Made by a program: the position numbers and the translations under genes. This document shows, piece by piece, positions 53,131 to 62,061 of a stretch of 64,000 nt of DNA. This DNA comes from an uncultured Clostridia bacterium (GTDB lineage Bacteria; Bacillota; Clostridia; Oscillospirales; Acutalibacteraceae). The notes under the pieces are model-generated. The model searched no databases, had not been told where the DNA came from, and saw only the letters and a program-made list of their open reading frames with translations. Every line of letters begins with the position of its first letter. The first letter of the stretch is position 1. The DNA is taken from contig CALFTN010000033.1 in NCBI GenBank assembly GCA_937916395.1, forward strand, positions 1-64,000. The letters are read 5' to 3'.

Positions 53131-55343
53131 TAGTCTTCAACACCTTGATTTGTTTTGAAATATACTGTTATAGTTGTACCCATTTCTGCCTGAGTACCAC
53201 TTTCTATACTTTGTCTGTATGATACAACCTCACTATCAAGCGATGCGCCTGAAATCTTAAGGTTGAATCCTGCATTTACTGCTCTTTCATTTGCAGAGCT
53301 TATGCTAAGACCTGTCAAATCAGGAACAGTTGCTGTTTTGTTAGATGTTTCTTTTTCTGTATAAAGAATTACAACACCGTCAAGAGGAATATTCTGACCC
53401 TTGAGTGGATATTGAGAAATAACCGTCTCACCATCACCCACCACACGTGCTGTAAAGCCCTGATTTTTAAGAGTAGCTCTTGCTTTCTCAACATTCATTG
53501 AATTTACATCTGGTGTTATACCATTGAGCTGAGCAAGTTCTTCGTTTGAATACACAGGGTCAATATTCATATATTTAAGAGTTTGCTCTATAACTGCACC
53601 TGCAACTGGTGCTGCAATAGCACCACCGCCGTGAACATAACCTTGTGGTTCATCTATAACTATTAAAACTGCAATTTTAGGGTCATCAGCCGGTGCACAG
53701 CCAACGAATGAAGCGATGTATTCACCATCTACAGTAAGCTTTTCTGATGTACCTGTTTTACCAGCAACATGATAGCCTGGAACATACGCATTCTTACCAG
53801 TACCTTCTGAAACAACCTTTTCCATCATTTTGAGAACTTCTTTACTTGTTGTTTTTGAAATTACACTTCTTTTTACTACTGGTTCAGCTTCAAAAACGGT
53901 GTTGCCATCTTCATCGAGCATAGCACCCACGATATATGGTTGCATTAAATTACCACCATTTGCTATAGCAGAAACACCTGTAATCATCTGCATTGCACTA
54001 ACCTGGAAGGTCTGACCAAATGAAGATGAAGAAAGTTGTGAAATACCCATATTCTCAAGTGAGTGATATGTAACATCCTTAACCGGTGTTGCCTCACCTG
54101 GTAAATCGACCTCAGTTTCACCTGTAAAGCCAAATGCTTCAAAATACTTATAAAAATTCTTTGAACCTAATTTCTGACCAATATTAACGAAAAATGGGTT
54201 ACACGAATTCATTAAACCCTCTGCGAGCGTCTGACTACCGTGACCACCATCTTTGTGACAATGAAGAACATTATCAGCAACCTTAACTGAACCAGAACAG
54301 CTGAAGCAATAATCAGGTGTTACAATCCCCTCTTCAAGAGCTGCTGCAGCAACAAAAACCTTGAAAACAGAGCCAGGCTCATAAGTATCACTTACCGCTT
54401 TGTTACGCCACATTGAATATATTTTATTGTTATAAGCTAAATCATATTCATCTTCATCTTTAATTTCATCTAATTCTTTTAAAATTTCTTTATCGGTAAT
54501 AATTGTTGGAGTGTTAAGGTCATAGTCAGGCATTGTAGCCATTGCAAGAATGGCACCTGTTTCAACCTCCATAACAATACCATAAGCAGAGGTTGCATCA
54601 TTATCCTCAACAGCTTGTGAAAGGCCCTTTTCAAGATAATACTGAATAGTTTTATCCAATGTGAGAACAAGACTTGTGCCCTGCTTTGCATCGTAAGTAG
54701 TTTCAAAATTACTAGACATAGCACCATTACGTGCATTCTTAGCTGTAATAATTCTGCCTGCAACGCCTGTTAATTTGTCGTTATACTGGAGTTCAAGACC
54801 TGCTCTGCCTGAATCCTCAGCGCCAGTAAAACCGAGTATTGTTGAAGCAAAGTTTGAATAAGGATAATAACGCTTTGTATCAGGGTCTATATTAACAATA
54901 TCGTAAAGGTCATTATCATCTATAAAATCCGATATAAGAGTTTTTTCTGTATATTCAATCTTACCCTCAATTTTTACATAACTGTATTTTGAATTTGAGA
55001 TTTTTTCGTAAACTCTTTTTTCTTTTAATTTAAGTATTTTAGCAAGAGTTTCTGATATGAGTTTTCTTTGAGCATCGTCCTTTATCTTTGAAGGATTCAC
55101 ATAAACAAGCCATGCAGAAGCACTTTCTGCAAGAACATTATAATTACAATCGTAAATTATTCCTCTGTCAGCAGAAATTTCAGTATCGCTTAATTGTTGT
55201 GACTCAGCTTTTGTTTTGTATTCTTCTCCTTTTACGACCTGAATGTAAAAAAGCCTGAATACATCTGTGCCAAAGCCCAACAAAAGCAAAATTGCAGCAG
55301 CAATAATACAACGCTGTTTTAACTTTCTTGTTGTTCTTGCCAA
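53130..55343 (-). CDS. ftsI: Class B penicillin-binding protein with PASTA domains (FtsI/SpoVD)
   Basis: Septal or spore-cortex transpeptidase anchored by one N-terminal helix. About 737 residues from TTG 55343: dimerisation domain with ADRGIIYD, transpeptidase with SVFK (325-328), SCN (380-382) and KTG (529-531), then two PASTA domains (about 605-665 and 668-732) that bind muropeptides. TTG 55343 is chosen because AAAGGGGG lies 8 bases upstream and the ATG at 55385 falls only a few bases from the predicted transcription start. Only one such gene is present, so it may serve as both FtsI and SpoVD. Confidence 0.92.
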   Translation of the reverse strand: MARTTRKLKQRCIIAAAILLLLGFGTDVFRLFYIQVVKGEEYKTKAESQQLSDTEISADRGIIYDCNYNVLAESASAWLVYVNPSKIKDDAQRKLISETLAKILKLKEKRVYEKISNSKYSYVKIEGKIEYTEKTLISDFIDDNDLYDIVNIDPDTKRYYPYSNFASTILGFTGAEDSGRAGLELQYNDKLTGVAGRIITAKNARNGAMSSNFETTYDAKQGTSLVLTLDKTIQYYLEKGLSQAVEDNDATSAYGIVMEVETGAILAMATMPDYDLNTPTIITDKEILKELDEIKDEDEYDLAYNNKIYSMWRNKAVSDTYEPGSVFKVFVAAAALEEGIVTPDYCFSCSGSVKVADNVLHCHKDGGHGSQTLAEGLMNSCNPFFVNIGQKLGSKNFYKYFEAFGFTGETEVDLPGEATPVKDVTYHSLENMGISQLSSSSFGQTFQVSAMQMITGVSAIANGGNLMQPYIVGAMLDEDGNTVFEAEPVVKRSVISKTTSKEVLKMMEKVVSEGTGKNAYVPGYHVAGKTGTSEKLTVDGEYIASFVGCAPADDPKIAVLIVIDEPQGYVHGGGAIAAPVAGAVIEQTLKYMNIDPVYSNEELAQLNGITPDVNSMNVEKARATLKNQGFTARVVGDGETVISQYPLKGQNIPLDGVVILYTEKETSNKTATVPDLTGLSISSANERAVNAGFNLKISGASLDSEVVSYRQSIESGTQAEMGTTITVYFKTNQGVED

Positions 55344-55395
55344 CAAAATTACCCCCTTTTCTAACAAAAATAAAGTAGAGTGCATAATTAAAAAT

Positions 55396-55424
55396 ATTAT
55401 ACCATATATAATGCAATATGTAAA
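55396..55424 (-). promoter_or_regulatory. Promoter of ftsI/spoVD-murE-murF and downstream genes
   Basis: Minus strand -35 TTTACA (55419-55424), 17-bp spacer, -10 TATAAT (55396-55401), just after the ftsL terminator. Confidence 0.75.
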
Positions 55425-55462
55425 GAAAATCTAATGCACTTTTCTGTTTTTTCAATAAAAAA

Positions 55463-55483
55463 GGAGTTGAGAATCTCAACTCC
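55463..55483 (-). terminator. Terminator after ftsL
   Basis: 10-bp perfect stem GGAGTTGAGA/TCTCAACTCC with a one-base centre. TTTTTTATTG follows on the minus strand. It splits the division cluster in two transcripts. Confidence 0.8.
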
Positions 55484-55503
55484 CTCTATAATTTATTTAA
55501 ATT

Positions 55504-56151
55504 TTAAAAGATATATGCAAACAACTCTTTAATTTCTGTTTTGAAGCTACCTTTTTCTGAAACATCTTTATCGCCAGCAACTACAAATTCGTCACCTTGT
55601 GACAAATTGATATAAGTAATCTGATAGCTTTCTGCTTTTACCATACCGAGCTTTGTTTCTGCATATTCAATAACTTTCTCAGTATCAATCATGCTGTTAA
55701 GTTCCGCATTAAGTCTTACTGTTTCACCCTCTGCAATAGAAACCTCATTTTGTAATGATGCAATTTGTGAATCAAGTCTGTCACATTCAGCAATCATAAA
55801 GAGATTAACTACAGTAAATGCAAAAAGAACTGCAAGGCAACACATTGCCTTTTTAAGACCTAAAGAAACAGCAGCCTTCTGGCTATGACGAACAACTGTG
55901 TGCTGATATTGGTCAGCAGTCTCAGCTACTCTTCTTACTGTATTTGCAGTCTGTCTTGTATAATTAACACTTTGTCTTTTAGCTGGTGTTTTTTTGTTGG
56001 TTTTAGTCTGAGTTTTTTTAACAGGCTTTTTGGTCTGCTTTTTTACAGCTTGTCTTTTTACAGGCTGTGCTTCTCTGACTTTTCTCGGCTCAACAACTTG
56101 TGGCTCAAAGAGCGACAAATCATAAGCTGATGACTCTCGGTAGTTGGTCAT
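55504..56151 (-). CDS. ftsL: Septum formation protein FtsL-like
   Basis: 215 residues: a long cytoplasmic tail rich in Lys and Thr (about 30-65, repeated KKQTKKPVKKTQTK-like blocks), one membrane helix (102-121) and a coiled coil (about 123-158) with a short extracytoplasmic end. Topology and position between rsmH and the class B PBP identify it as FtsL, which is poorly conserved in sequence. The tail is longer than usual (B. subtilis FtsL has 117 residues in all). Confidence 0.8.
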   Translation of the reverse strand: MTNYRESSAYDLSLFEPQVVEPRKVREAQPVKRQAVKKQTKKPVKKTQTKTNKKTPAKRQSVNYTRQTANTVRRVAETADQYQHTVVRHSQKAAVSLGLKKAMCCLAVLFAFTVVNLFMIAECDRLDSQIASLQNEVSIAEGETVRLNAELNSMIDTEKVIEYAETKLGMVKAESYQITYINLSQGDEFVVAGDKDVSEKGSFKTEIKELFAYIF

Positions 56152-56178
56152 TGAGCTTTCCCCTTATTTTCTACAAAT

Positions 56179-57102
56179 TTATAATTTTAATGCTGTGCGT
56201 AGTTTTGCACTGCGACTTCTTTTATTTTGGTTCACTTCATTTTGCCCTGCTTTTACACCGCCACTTTTAACAATAGCTTTTGGTGTATTTCCACAAACAC
56301 AAACTGGAAAATCTTTAGGACAGGTACATCCCTTTTTAAGTGTTGCAAAATAATCTTTTACAATTTTATCTTCTAAAGAATGGAATGTTATTATTGCTAA
56401 AACTCCACCTGGGTTCAATAGTTCAAACATATCTGGAAGAACTTCCCTAAGACCGCCTAATTCGTTGTTAACTTCAATTCTTATTGCCTGAAAGGTTTTT
56501 CGTGCAGGATGACCATCGCGCTTTAACTTTGCCGGAATTGAAGCAGAAATTATATCGCTGAGTTCAAAGGTAGTTTCAATTTCTTTTTTCTCTCTCGCTT
56601 TCACTATGTTGGAAGCGATTTTTTTTGCAAATTTTTCTTCGCCATAGTCTGTAATAACACGACAAAGCTCATTTTCAGAGTAAGTGTTGACAACGTCTTT
56701 TGCACTTAACCCCTGCTTGCTCATTCTCATATCCAAAAGTGCATCATTATGGAATGAAAAGCCACGCTCAGCAGTATCAAGCTGAAAACTGCTGACACCT
56801 AAATCTGCAACGATACCATCGACTGAATCAACACCCAATGCTCCGAGTGCAACCTTTATATTACTGTAATTGTCGTGAATTATATTAACTCTGCCGTCAC
56901 CTTTAAAGCGCTCAGTTAAAACCTTAATTGCATCTGGGTCACGGTCAAACAAATACATTTTACCGTTTTCGTTAAGATGAGAAAGTATCTCATTAGAGTG
57001 ACCACCGCCACCTGCTGTGCAATCTACATAAACACCGTCTGGTTTTATATTAAGTGCTTCAACTGACTCTCTAAGAAGAACTGAAATATGATTAAATTCC
57101 AT
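56179..57102 (-). CDS. rsmH: 16S rRNA (cytosine(1402)-N(4))-methyltransferase RsmH (MraW)
   Basis: 307 residues. SAM-binding motif DCTAGGGGHS near 28-37, LFDRDPDA, DLGVSSFQLD and RVNNELGGL-like (EVNNELGGL) motifs. Methylates C1402 of 16S rRNA. Lies 12 bp after mraZ; ATG with AAGGAG upstream. Confidence 0.96.
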   Translation of the reverse strand: MEFNHISVLLRESVEALNIKPDGVYVDCTAGGGGHSNEILSHLNENGKMYLFDRDPDAIKVLTERFKGDGRVNIIHDNYSNIKVALGALGVDSVDGIVADLGVSSFQLDTAERGFSFHNDALLDMRMSKQGLSAKDVVNTYSENELCRVITDYGEEKFAKKIASNIVKAREKKEIETTFELSDIISASIPAKLKRDGHPARKTFQAIRIEVNNELGGLREVLPDMFELLNPGGVLAIITFHSLEDKIVKDYFATLKKGCTCPKDFPVCVCGNTPKAIVKSGGVKAGQNEVNQNKRSRSAKLRTALKL

Positions 57103-57114
57103 TTTCCTTTCTCC

Positions 57115-57537
57115 TTAGAATCTGATTTCAATTTCATTTTTAAGACATTCTTCGAAGTTTTCAGCTTCTTTATCCCACTCTTCCTGTGCCCAGATTTCAA
57201 TTCTGCTTGACACGCCTGTTATAACAATATCCTTTATGATGTTAGCGTATTCTTTGAAAGACTGGTTAAGAGTAACTCTACCTGTTTTATCAAGCTCGAC
57301 AGGCATTGCCGCGTGAAGAAGTGCTCTTTGCAAATGTCTTGAAGAAGCAGAAGGTGGAAGATTGTCAATCTCACGACAAATTTCTTCCCAACGCTCTTCT
57401 GTATAAACATATATACATTTTGATTCGTCTGGTGAACGGAAAAGAATTATTCTGTCGCCAAGCTCAGAACGGAACTGTGCAGGAATTATAAAACGATTTT
57501 TTGAATCGACACTGTGGTTATACATACCAGAGTACAT
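57115..57537 (-). CDS. mraZ: Transcriptional regulator MraZ
   Basis: 140-residue AbrB-like protein with two SpoVT/AbrB halves: HSVDSKNRFIIPAQFR at the N-terminus and VELDKTGRVTLNQSFKEYA in the middle, each with the DxxGR-type turn. MraZ forms a ring and represses its own promoter by binding repeats upstream. ATG with AGGAAGG upstream. First gene of the division cluster. Confidence 0.95.
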   Translation of the reverse strand: MYSGMYNHSVDSKNRFIIPAQFRSELGDRIILFRSPDESKCIYVYTEERWEEICREIDNLPPSASSRHLQRALLHAAMPVELDKTGRVTLNQSFKEYANIIKDIVITGVSSRIEIWAQEEWDKEAENFEECLKNEIEIRF

Positions 57538-57568
57538 TTCCTACACCTTCCTTTCAAAACTTAAAATC

Positions 57569-57653
57569 CCCCACTTCGTGGGTTTTACGCGTCACTTTAT
57601 GGGAATTCACCCCACTGTGCTCCTATTATATACCCACTCTTCACCATTGTCAA
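57569..57653 (-). promoter_or_regulatory. mraZ promoter with GTGGG repeats and leader hairpin
   Basis: Perfect sigma-A consensus: -35 TTGACA (57648-57653), 17-bp spacer, -10 TATAAT (57625-57630). On the minus strand GTGGG occurs at 57633-57637 (in the spacer), 57610-57615 (just downstream of the start) and in a leader hairpin CCCAC-gaa-GTGGG (57569-57583). The TGGG cores recall MraZ-binding repeats. Confidence 0.78.
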
Positions 57654-57682
57654 TAGATTTTAAAAAGTTTTCAATAAAAAAA

Positions 57683-57718
57683 TAACCGAATCTGACTTTT
57701 TCAAGTCAAATTCGGTTA
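57683..57718 (-). terminator. Terminator of pncB and the condensation-like gene
   Basis: 16-bp stem with one mismatch, TAACCGAAT.TGACTT (57683-57698) with 57703-57718, followed by TTATTTTTTTA on the minus strand. Confidence 0.85.
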
Positions 57719-57757
57719 AAAAGCTTAAAAGCATTGATTTTATTAACTTTTATGTAT

Positions 57758-59041
57758 TCATATCTGTTTTAAAAGTGATATACTTTTTTCAATAAAAGCC
57801 TCAATTTGAGGTTCAGAATATTCTGCAGAATCCCACTCCACAAATAATTCATTTTCACTTCCCATAACAAGCGAAAATGACACCCCGAAATTAGATTTGT
57901 GGGGTTCTTTTACTCTTATGTGGTGGAAAGTGGAGAGCTTTTCCCAAAAATCCTGATTCAGATTTATCGCTTCAAAAGAACACAAAAATTGCTGTTCACA
58001 CCCATAAAGTGTCGCAAGTTTTTTTGTGTGTCTATTTTTATAAACACCCGCTTTGTACATGAAACAAGAATCCAGAAACGCTGGTGTTAACTTGCTCAAA
58101 AACACCTCATTATAGAAGACATTGAAGCAACCACAGGCTTTTTTATATAAATTATTATGAAAAGCTTTCACTTTCTCTTGTAAAATGCCCTTTTCCTCTG
58201 CTAAATCCAAAGAAACACTACCATTAAAGCAACCTACAGAGTATGAAGCTTTATCTATGAAAAATGGTCTTCTGTCAACTTGAACATTCACTTTTAAAGC
58301 CGTTTTCTTAACTTTTTTATTTGCTTTTATAACCTCTGTGAGTGCAAATAAAACCATTGAAGAAAAATCTATTTTTATTTCACTGCATCGCTTATTAAGT
58401 TTCTCGCACAGCTCGCGGTCAAATGTATAACTAGTAGCAGCCGCGCTATTACCCTGGTCAAATTTACATTTTGCTTTTTTGTAATCAACATATGTAAATT
58501 TCTGTGGTTTCAATAAATAATTGTTGTCTAAAACTTCTGTAACCCTGTCTGCAACAAAAGAACTAACCTCAATTGGCAAGTCACTTTCTTCTGAAAAGAG
58601 GTTTATTGATTTAGGTAAAGCATCTACACTTTCTTTAGTGTAAAATGAAAGCAGTTCTTTTGCCAATATAAGCAGTGACTTTGAATCAGATACAACCGTG
58701 TGAGAAAATATAGCAAGGGTATTTTTATTTATAACAAAAAACTTAAACAATGCATCCTCTAAATCAATACCACTGCTAATCTGCTGTTGTAAAAACAAAT
58801 CAACGTCATTCTCTATAACTTCTATCTTTGGTTCTACTTTTTCAGTTTGCAGATAAGCCTCAGAAGAATCATCAAGATAAATCACAGATGTAATCAAAGG
58901 CTCTTTCACAGAAAGCATTTTTAATGCTTTGGATAATTCTTTTAAATTAAATGGTTCTTGAACTTCACCAACAAAACTGACAACACACTGAAAATCAAAA
59001 AGCCTTGACCGTGAAAGCCCTATTTTTATATTATCCTCCAT
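57758..59041 (-). CDS. Condensation-domain-like acyltransferase, standalone
   Basis: 427 residues resembling the fold of nonribosomal-peptide condensation domains and alcohol/PapA-type acyltransferases. The active-site region reads FSHTVVSDSKSLLILAKELLSFY (112-134), close to the usual HHxxxDGxSxxxLLxEL, with His114 kept and Asp119 one position later. A mid-protein stretch DRRPFFIDKASYSVGCFNG matches the usual DFGWG-side region only loosely. No carrier protein or adenylation domain is near. Translated 8 bp after pncB. Substrate unknown. Confidence 0.6.
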   Translation of the reverse strand: MEDNIKIGLSRSRLFDFQCVVSFVGEVQEPFNLKELSKALKMLSVKEPLITSVIYLDDSSEAYLQTEKVEPKIEVIENDVDLFLQQQISSGIDLEDALFKFFVINKNTLAIFSHTVVSDSKSLLILAKELLSFYTKESVDALPKSINLFSEESDLPIEVSSFVADRVTEVLDNNYLLKPQKFTYVDYKKAKCKFDQGNSAAATSYTFDRELCEKLNKRCSEIKIDFSSMVLFALTEVIKANKKVKKTALKVNVQVDRRPFFIDKASYSVGCFNGSVSLDLAEEKGILQEKVKAFHNNLYKKACGCFNVFYNEVFLSKLTPAFLDSCFMYKAGVYKNRHTKKLATLYGCEQQFLCSFEAINLNQDFWEKLSTFHHIRVKEPHKSNFGVSFSLVMGSENELFVEWDSAEYSEPQIEAFIEKSISLLKQI

Positions 59042-59049
59042 AGCTCCAC

Positions 59050-60486
59050 CTAAAACTTTGAATTTTTCTCTATGAGACGTTGCTTTACACCCCAGAGCTT
59101 ACCCGAGAAATCAACATAATATTTATGCGGATTTTCAAACCTTGTTACCTCATCCCACAGGGTTGAAACCTGTTCATTACAATACGCACGAATATCCTCA
59201 AGTGTCGGCGAATTATAAATACACTCTCCATCCTTAAAAATTGTAACAAGCAATTCTCTTGCAACAAAATTGTCAACAGTTTTTCTTTTCCATGTGAAAT
59301 CAGGATCAAAGAGAGAATATGTTTTCTCATTATCAATACTCTCATCAGAAAGCGTTAAAACATCAGCTATTGCTTTGCCTGTTTCCATATCAAAAAGTCT
59401 CCATACGCGTTTAGAGCAAGGAGTTGTTATTTTATTTACGTTGTTACTTACCATAATAGCTGGTATTCTTTCACCATTTTTTTCTGTTTCACAAAGCTTA
59501 TAAACGCCATCTAAAACTGGTGAAGAAGCTGAGGTTATAAGCTTTTCTCCAACTATAAAGCCATCTATTTTAGCACCTTGGTTAATCATATCCTTTATAA
59601 GAACTTCATCGAGTGAATTCGAAGCGTAAATATCACAATCAGGAAAACCTGCTTCATCTAAAATTCGCCTTGCTCTTTTTGAGAGGTATGTCATATCGCC
59701 ACTATCAATTATAATACCTGCTGGTCTTAAGCCTTTAGGAACAAGAACTGAATTAAAAGCTTCAACAGCATTTTTGACACCACTCTCTAATGTGTCATAA
59801 GTATCAACAAGAAGCATACCATCTTCGCCGTGTTCTTCTAAATAAATTTTAAAAGCTTCTAATTCATCGTCAAAAAGCTGAACCCAGCTATGGCTCATAG
59901 GAGCAAATGACGGAATAGAAAACTCTTTTGAAGCGTTATAGAGTGTTGTTGCAGAAACACCACCTATATATGCTGCTCGTGAACCATACATTGCTGAATC
60001 AAAGCCCTGTGAACGTCTTGCACCCATTTCAATAACACTTTTGCCCTGAGCAGCCCTTACAACCCTGTTTGCTTTTGTAGCAATAAGCGTCTGATGATTT
60101 ATAATATTGAGAACAAGTGTTTCAATAAGTTGAACCTGAATAACAGGACCACACACCTTCACTATTGGTTCATTCGGAAAAACAGGTGTACCTTCAGGAA
60201 CTGCATAAACATCACACGAGAATTTAAAATTTCTCAGATAACTTATTAAGCTTTCTGAAAAACCGTCTTGTTCCAGCGAAGCAAGAATATCCTCTGAAAA
60301 TTTTAGGTTTTTGAGTTCTTCCATAAGAACAGAAAGCCCTGCCATAACAGCAAAGCCACCATTGTTAGGAATTTCTCTGAAAAACATATCATAAACAACA
60401 TGGGTGTTCTCTACCCCTGCTGAAAGCAACCCTTCTGCCATTGTAAGACAGCTATAATCTGAAAATAACCAGTTTTTTGTTTCCAT
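59050..60486 (-). CDS. pncB: Nicotinate phosphoribosyltransferase
   Basis: 478 residues. Converts nicotinate and PRPP to nicotinate mononucleotide, salvaging NAD. The family signature EMGARRSQGFDSAMYGSRAAYIGG, the phosphorylated-His region (MSHSWVQ) and the PRPP site GIIIDSGDMTYLSK are visible. ATG with AGGGTGA upstream and its own promoter. Paired with the condensation-like gene. Confidence 0.94.
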   Translation of the reverse strand: METKNWLFSDYSCLTMAEGLLSAGVENTHVVYDMFFREIPNNGGFAVMAGLSVLMEELKNLKFSEDILASLEQDGFSESLISYLRNFKFSCDVYAVPEGTPVFPNEPIVKVCGPVIQVQLIETLVLNIINHQTLIATKANRVVRAAQGKSVIEMGARRSQGFDSAMYGSRAAYIGGVSATTLYNASKEFSIPSFAPMSHSWVQLFDDELEAFKIYLEEHGEDGMLLVDTYDTLESGVKNAVEAFNSVLVPKGLRPAGIIIDSGDMTYLSKRARRILDEAGFPDCDIYASNSLDEVLIKDMINQGAKIDGFIVGEKLITSASSPVLDGVYKLCETEKNGERIPAIMVSNNVNKITTPCSKRVWRLFDMETGKAIADVLTLSDESIDNEKTYSLFDPDFTWKRKTVDNFVARELLVTIFKDGECIYNSPTLEDIRAYCNEQVSTLWDEVTRFENPHKYYVDFSGKLWGVKQRLIEKNSKF

Positions 60487-60520
60487 ACTTTCACCCTATA
60501 TTAATTGTATATTTGTATTT

Positions 60521-60549
60521 ATTTTACCATAAACACACCATCTAATCAA
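60521..60549 (-). promoter_or_regulatory. pncB promoter
   Basis: Minus strand -35 TTGATT (60544-60549), 17-bp spacer, -10 TAAAAT (60521-60526). Confidence 0.72.
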
Positions 60550-60641
60550 ATCTTTTAGTACCCTGAGAAGTACAAAATGTGGATTATTTTTTGTTATATT
60601 TTCACAATATTCATAAATCTAATTTTTCTTTTTAAAATATC

Positions 60642-60670
60642 TTTACAGAATTAAAATTGTGTGATAATAT
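60642..60670 (+). promoter_or_regulatory. Probable promoter of the XRE gene
   Basis: -35 TTTACA (60642-60647), 17-bp spacer, -10 TAATAT (60665-60670). The 140-base leader carries GCTTC-gaga-GAAGC (60710-60723) and the inverted repeat below. Together with the pncB promoter this is all I see in the gene-free 60487-60808 stretch. Confidence 0.55.
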
Positions 60671-60741
60671 GAAGCCAAGATAAAGTTCTTACTTAGAAAA
60701 CACACTCGCTTCGAGAGAAGCAATATATTTTTTTAGTTATC

Positions 60742-60757
60742 GTGAGTGATTACTCAC
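60742..60757. promoter_or_regulatory. Inverted repeat, possible operator
   Basis: GTGAGT-gatt-ACTCAC, perfect 6-bp arms, 50 bases upstream of the XRE gene and downstream of its promoter. A plausible autoregulatory site. Confidence 0.4.
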
Positions 60758-60808
60758 TCATAATACCCCACGCGCTTAAATTAATGAATTTGAAAGTGAG
60801 GCTATATT

Positions 60809-61054
60809 ATGAGAATAAGAAAACAACCTTTAGGTGACCGCAATATCTGTGGTAAAAAAGTAGAAGCAAGACGTAAAGAAATTGGTATGAAGCAAAAAGA
60901 TTTGCTTACTCAATTACAAATTCGTGGTGTTGACCTCAACGCTTCTGGTCTTTCAAAATTAGAGGGTCAAATTCGCTCTGTTTCTGATTTTGAAATTGTT
61001 GCTTTAGCAGAAGTACTTAACACAAACGTCGCTTGGCTTCTTGATGTAGAATAA
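60809..61054 (+). CDS. XRE-family helix-turn-helix regulator
   Basis: 81 residues. One HTH spans about 20-75: VEARRKEIGMKQKDLLTQLQIRGVDLNASGLSKLEGQIRSVSDFEIVALAEVLNTNVAWLL, a complete Cro/C1-type five-helix fold. ATG with GTGAGG upstream. It is transcribed towards dpaAB but separated from them by a terminator-like hairpin; a role in their control is only a guess. Confidence 0.8.
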   Translation: MRIRKQPLGDRNICGKKVEARRKEIGMKQKDLLTQLQIRGVDLNASGLSKLEGQIRSVSDFEIVALAEVLNTNVAWLLDVE

Positions 61055-61105
61055 TTTGATAATTCCCTTTTCATAAAGTTGATATATTCTCTCCCCCTTT
61101 AAATA

Positions 61106-61146
61106 CAAGGAACTTGGTCGCTTCGGCGGCCTTGTTTCTTTTTTAT
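61106..61146 (+). terminator. Terminator after the XRE gene
   Basis: GGTCGC-TTCG-GCGGCC hairpin (61116-61131, two G-T pairs, UUCG loop), or an alternative outer CAAGG/CCTTG stem, followed by TTGTTTCTTTTTT. Confidence 0.7.
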
Positions 61147-61200
61147 TTTGTAACGCTTTAAATTTTACAGAATAAAATATACCGAGAGGATTGATTTTAA

Positions 61201-62061
61201 ATGAAAGAAAACAATTTTTTAATCTTAGGTGGAGATGAACGTTCACTTTATCTCGGAGAATATTTAGAAAAACAAAAATTCATTGTATGTTATTACGCAT
61301 TTTCTGATACAAATTGCTTTGCTTCACTCAGTGATGCTATAAACGAAGCGAAATATATTATCTTGCCTCTTCCATTCACAAAAGACAGATTAACGCTTAA
61401 CGCACCACTATTTGAAGAAAAAGTTGAAATAAAGGATATTTTAACACTCATTACAAGCAAGCACACAGTTTTTGGCGGACAGCTACCAGAAAGCTTCAAA
61501 GAAGCGCTCCATGAAAAAGGTGTACATTTTTACGACTATTTTTTACTCGATGAATTAGCAATATATAACGCTATACCAACTGCAGAGGGAGTTGTAGAAA
61601 TACTTATTAAAAATCTTCCTATAACAGTACATTCCATGAGGTGTGCCGTTCTCGGCTATGGAAAGGTGGGCAAAGTATTAGCTGACACCTTAAAAAATCT
61701 GGGTGCAGAGGTTACCATTTTTGCAAGAAAAGAAAAGGATTTGGCAGACGCATTTACAAAGCTTTACAAAACTGCTACATTCAGTGAACTGAAAGAAAAA
61801 GAATTCAAATTTGATGCACTTATAAACACCGTGCCTGAAAAGGTGTTAAGCCACGAAGAAATGAAAAACTTAAATCAGGAATGTCTTTTTATTGAAATTG
61901 CATCTTCTCCTTTTGGAATTGATTTTCAAGCAGCAAAGGAATACGCTTTTGACGTTATAAAGGCTAATTCCTTACCTGGTAAGGTTGCCCCTAAAACTGC
62001 CGGTGAAATTATAGGTCGTTCAATCCTTCCAATACTCGAAAAGCAAGGTGTGGTGTTATGA
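61201..62061 (+). CDS. dpaA: Dipicolinate synthase subunit A
   Basis: 286 residues. Together with DpaB it oxidises the product of DapA to pyridine-2,6-dicarboxylate, the calcium chelator of the spore core. N-terminal DpaA domain (FLILGGDERSLYLGEYL) and a C-terminal Rossmann fold with GYGKVGK near 150-156 for NAD(P). Normally made in the mother cell late in sporulation. ATG with GAGAGGA about 9 bases upstream. Overlaps dpaB by 4 bp. Confidence 0.93.
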   Translation: MKENNFLILGGDERSLYLGEYLEKQKFIVCYYAFSDTNCFASLSDAINEAKYIILPLPFTKDRLTLNAPLFEEKVEIKDILTLITSKHTVFGGQLPESFKEALHEKGVHFYDYFLLDELAIYNAIPTAEGVVEILIKNLPITVHSMRCAVLGYGKVGKVLADTLKNLGAEVTIFARKEKDLADAFTKLYKTATFSELKEKEFKFDALINTVPEKVLSHEEMKNLNQECLFIEIASSPFGIDFQAAKEYAFDVIKANSLPGKVAPKTAGEIIGRSILPILEKQGVVL

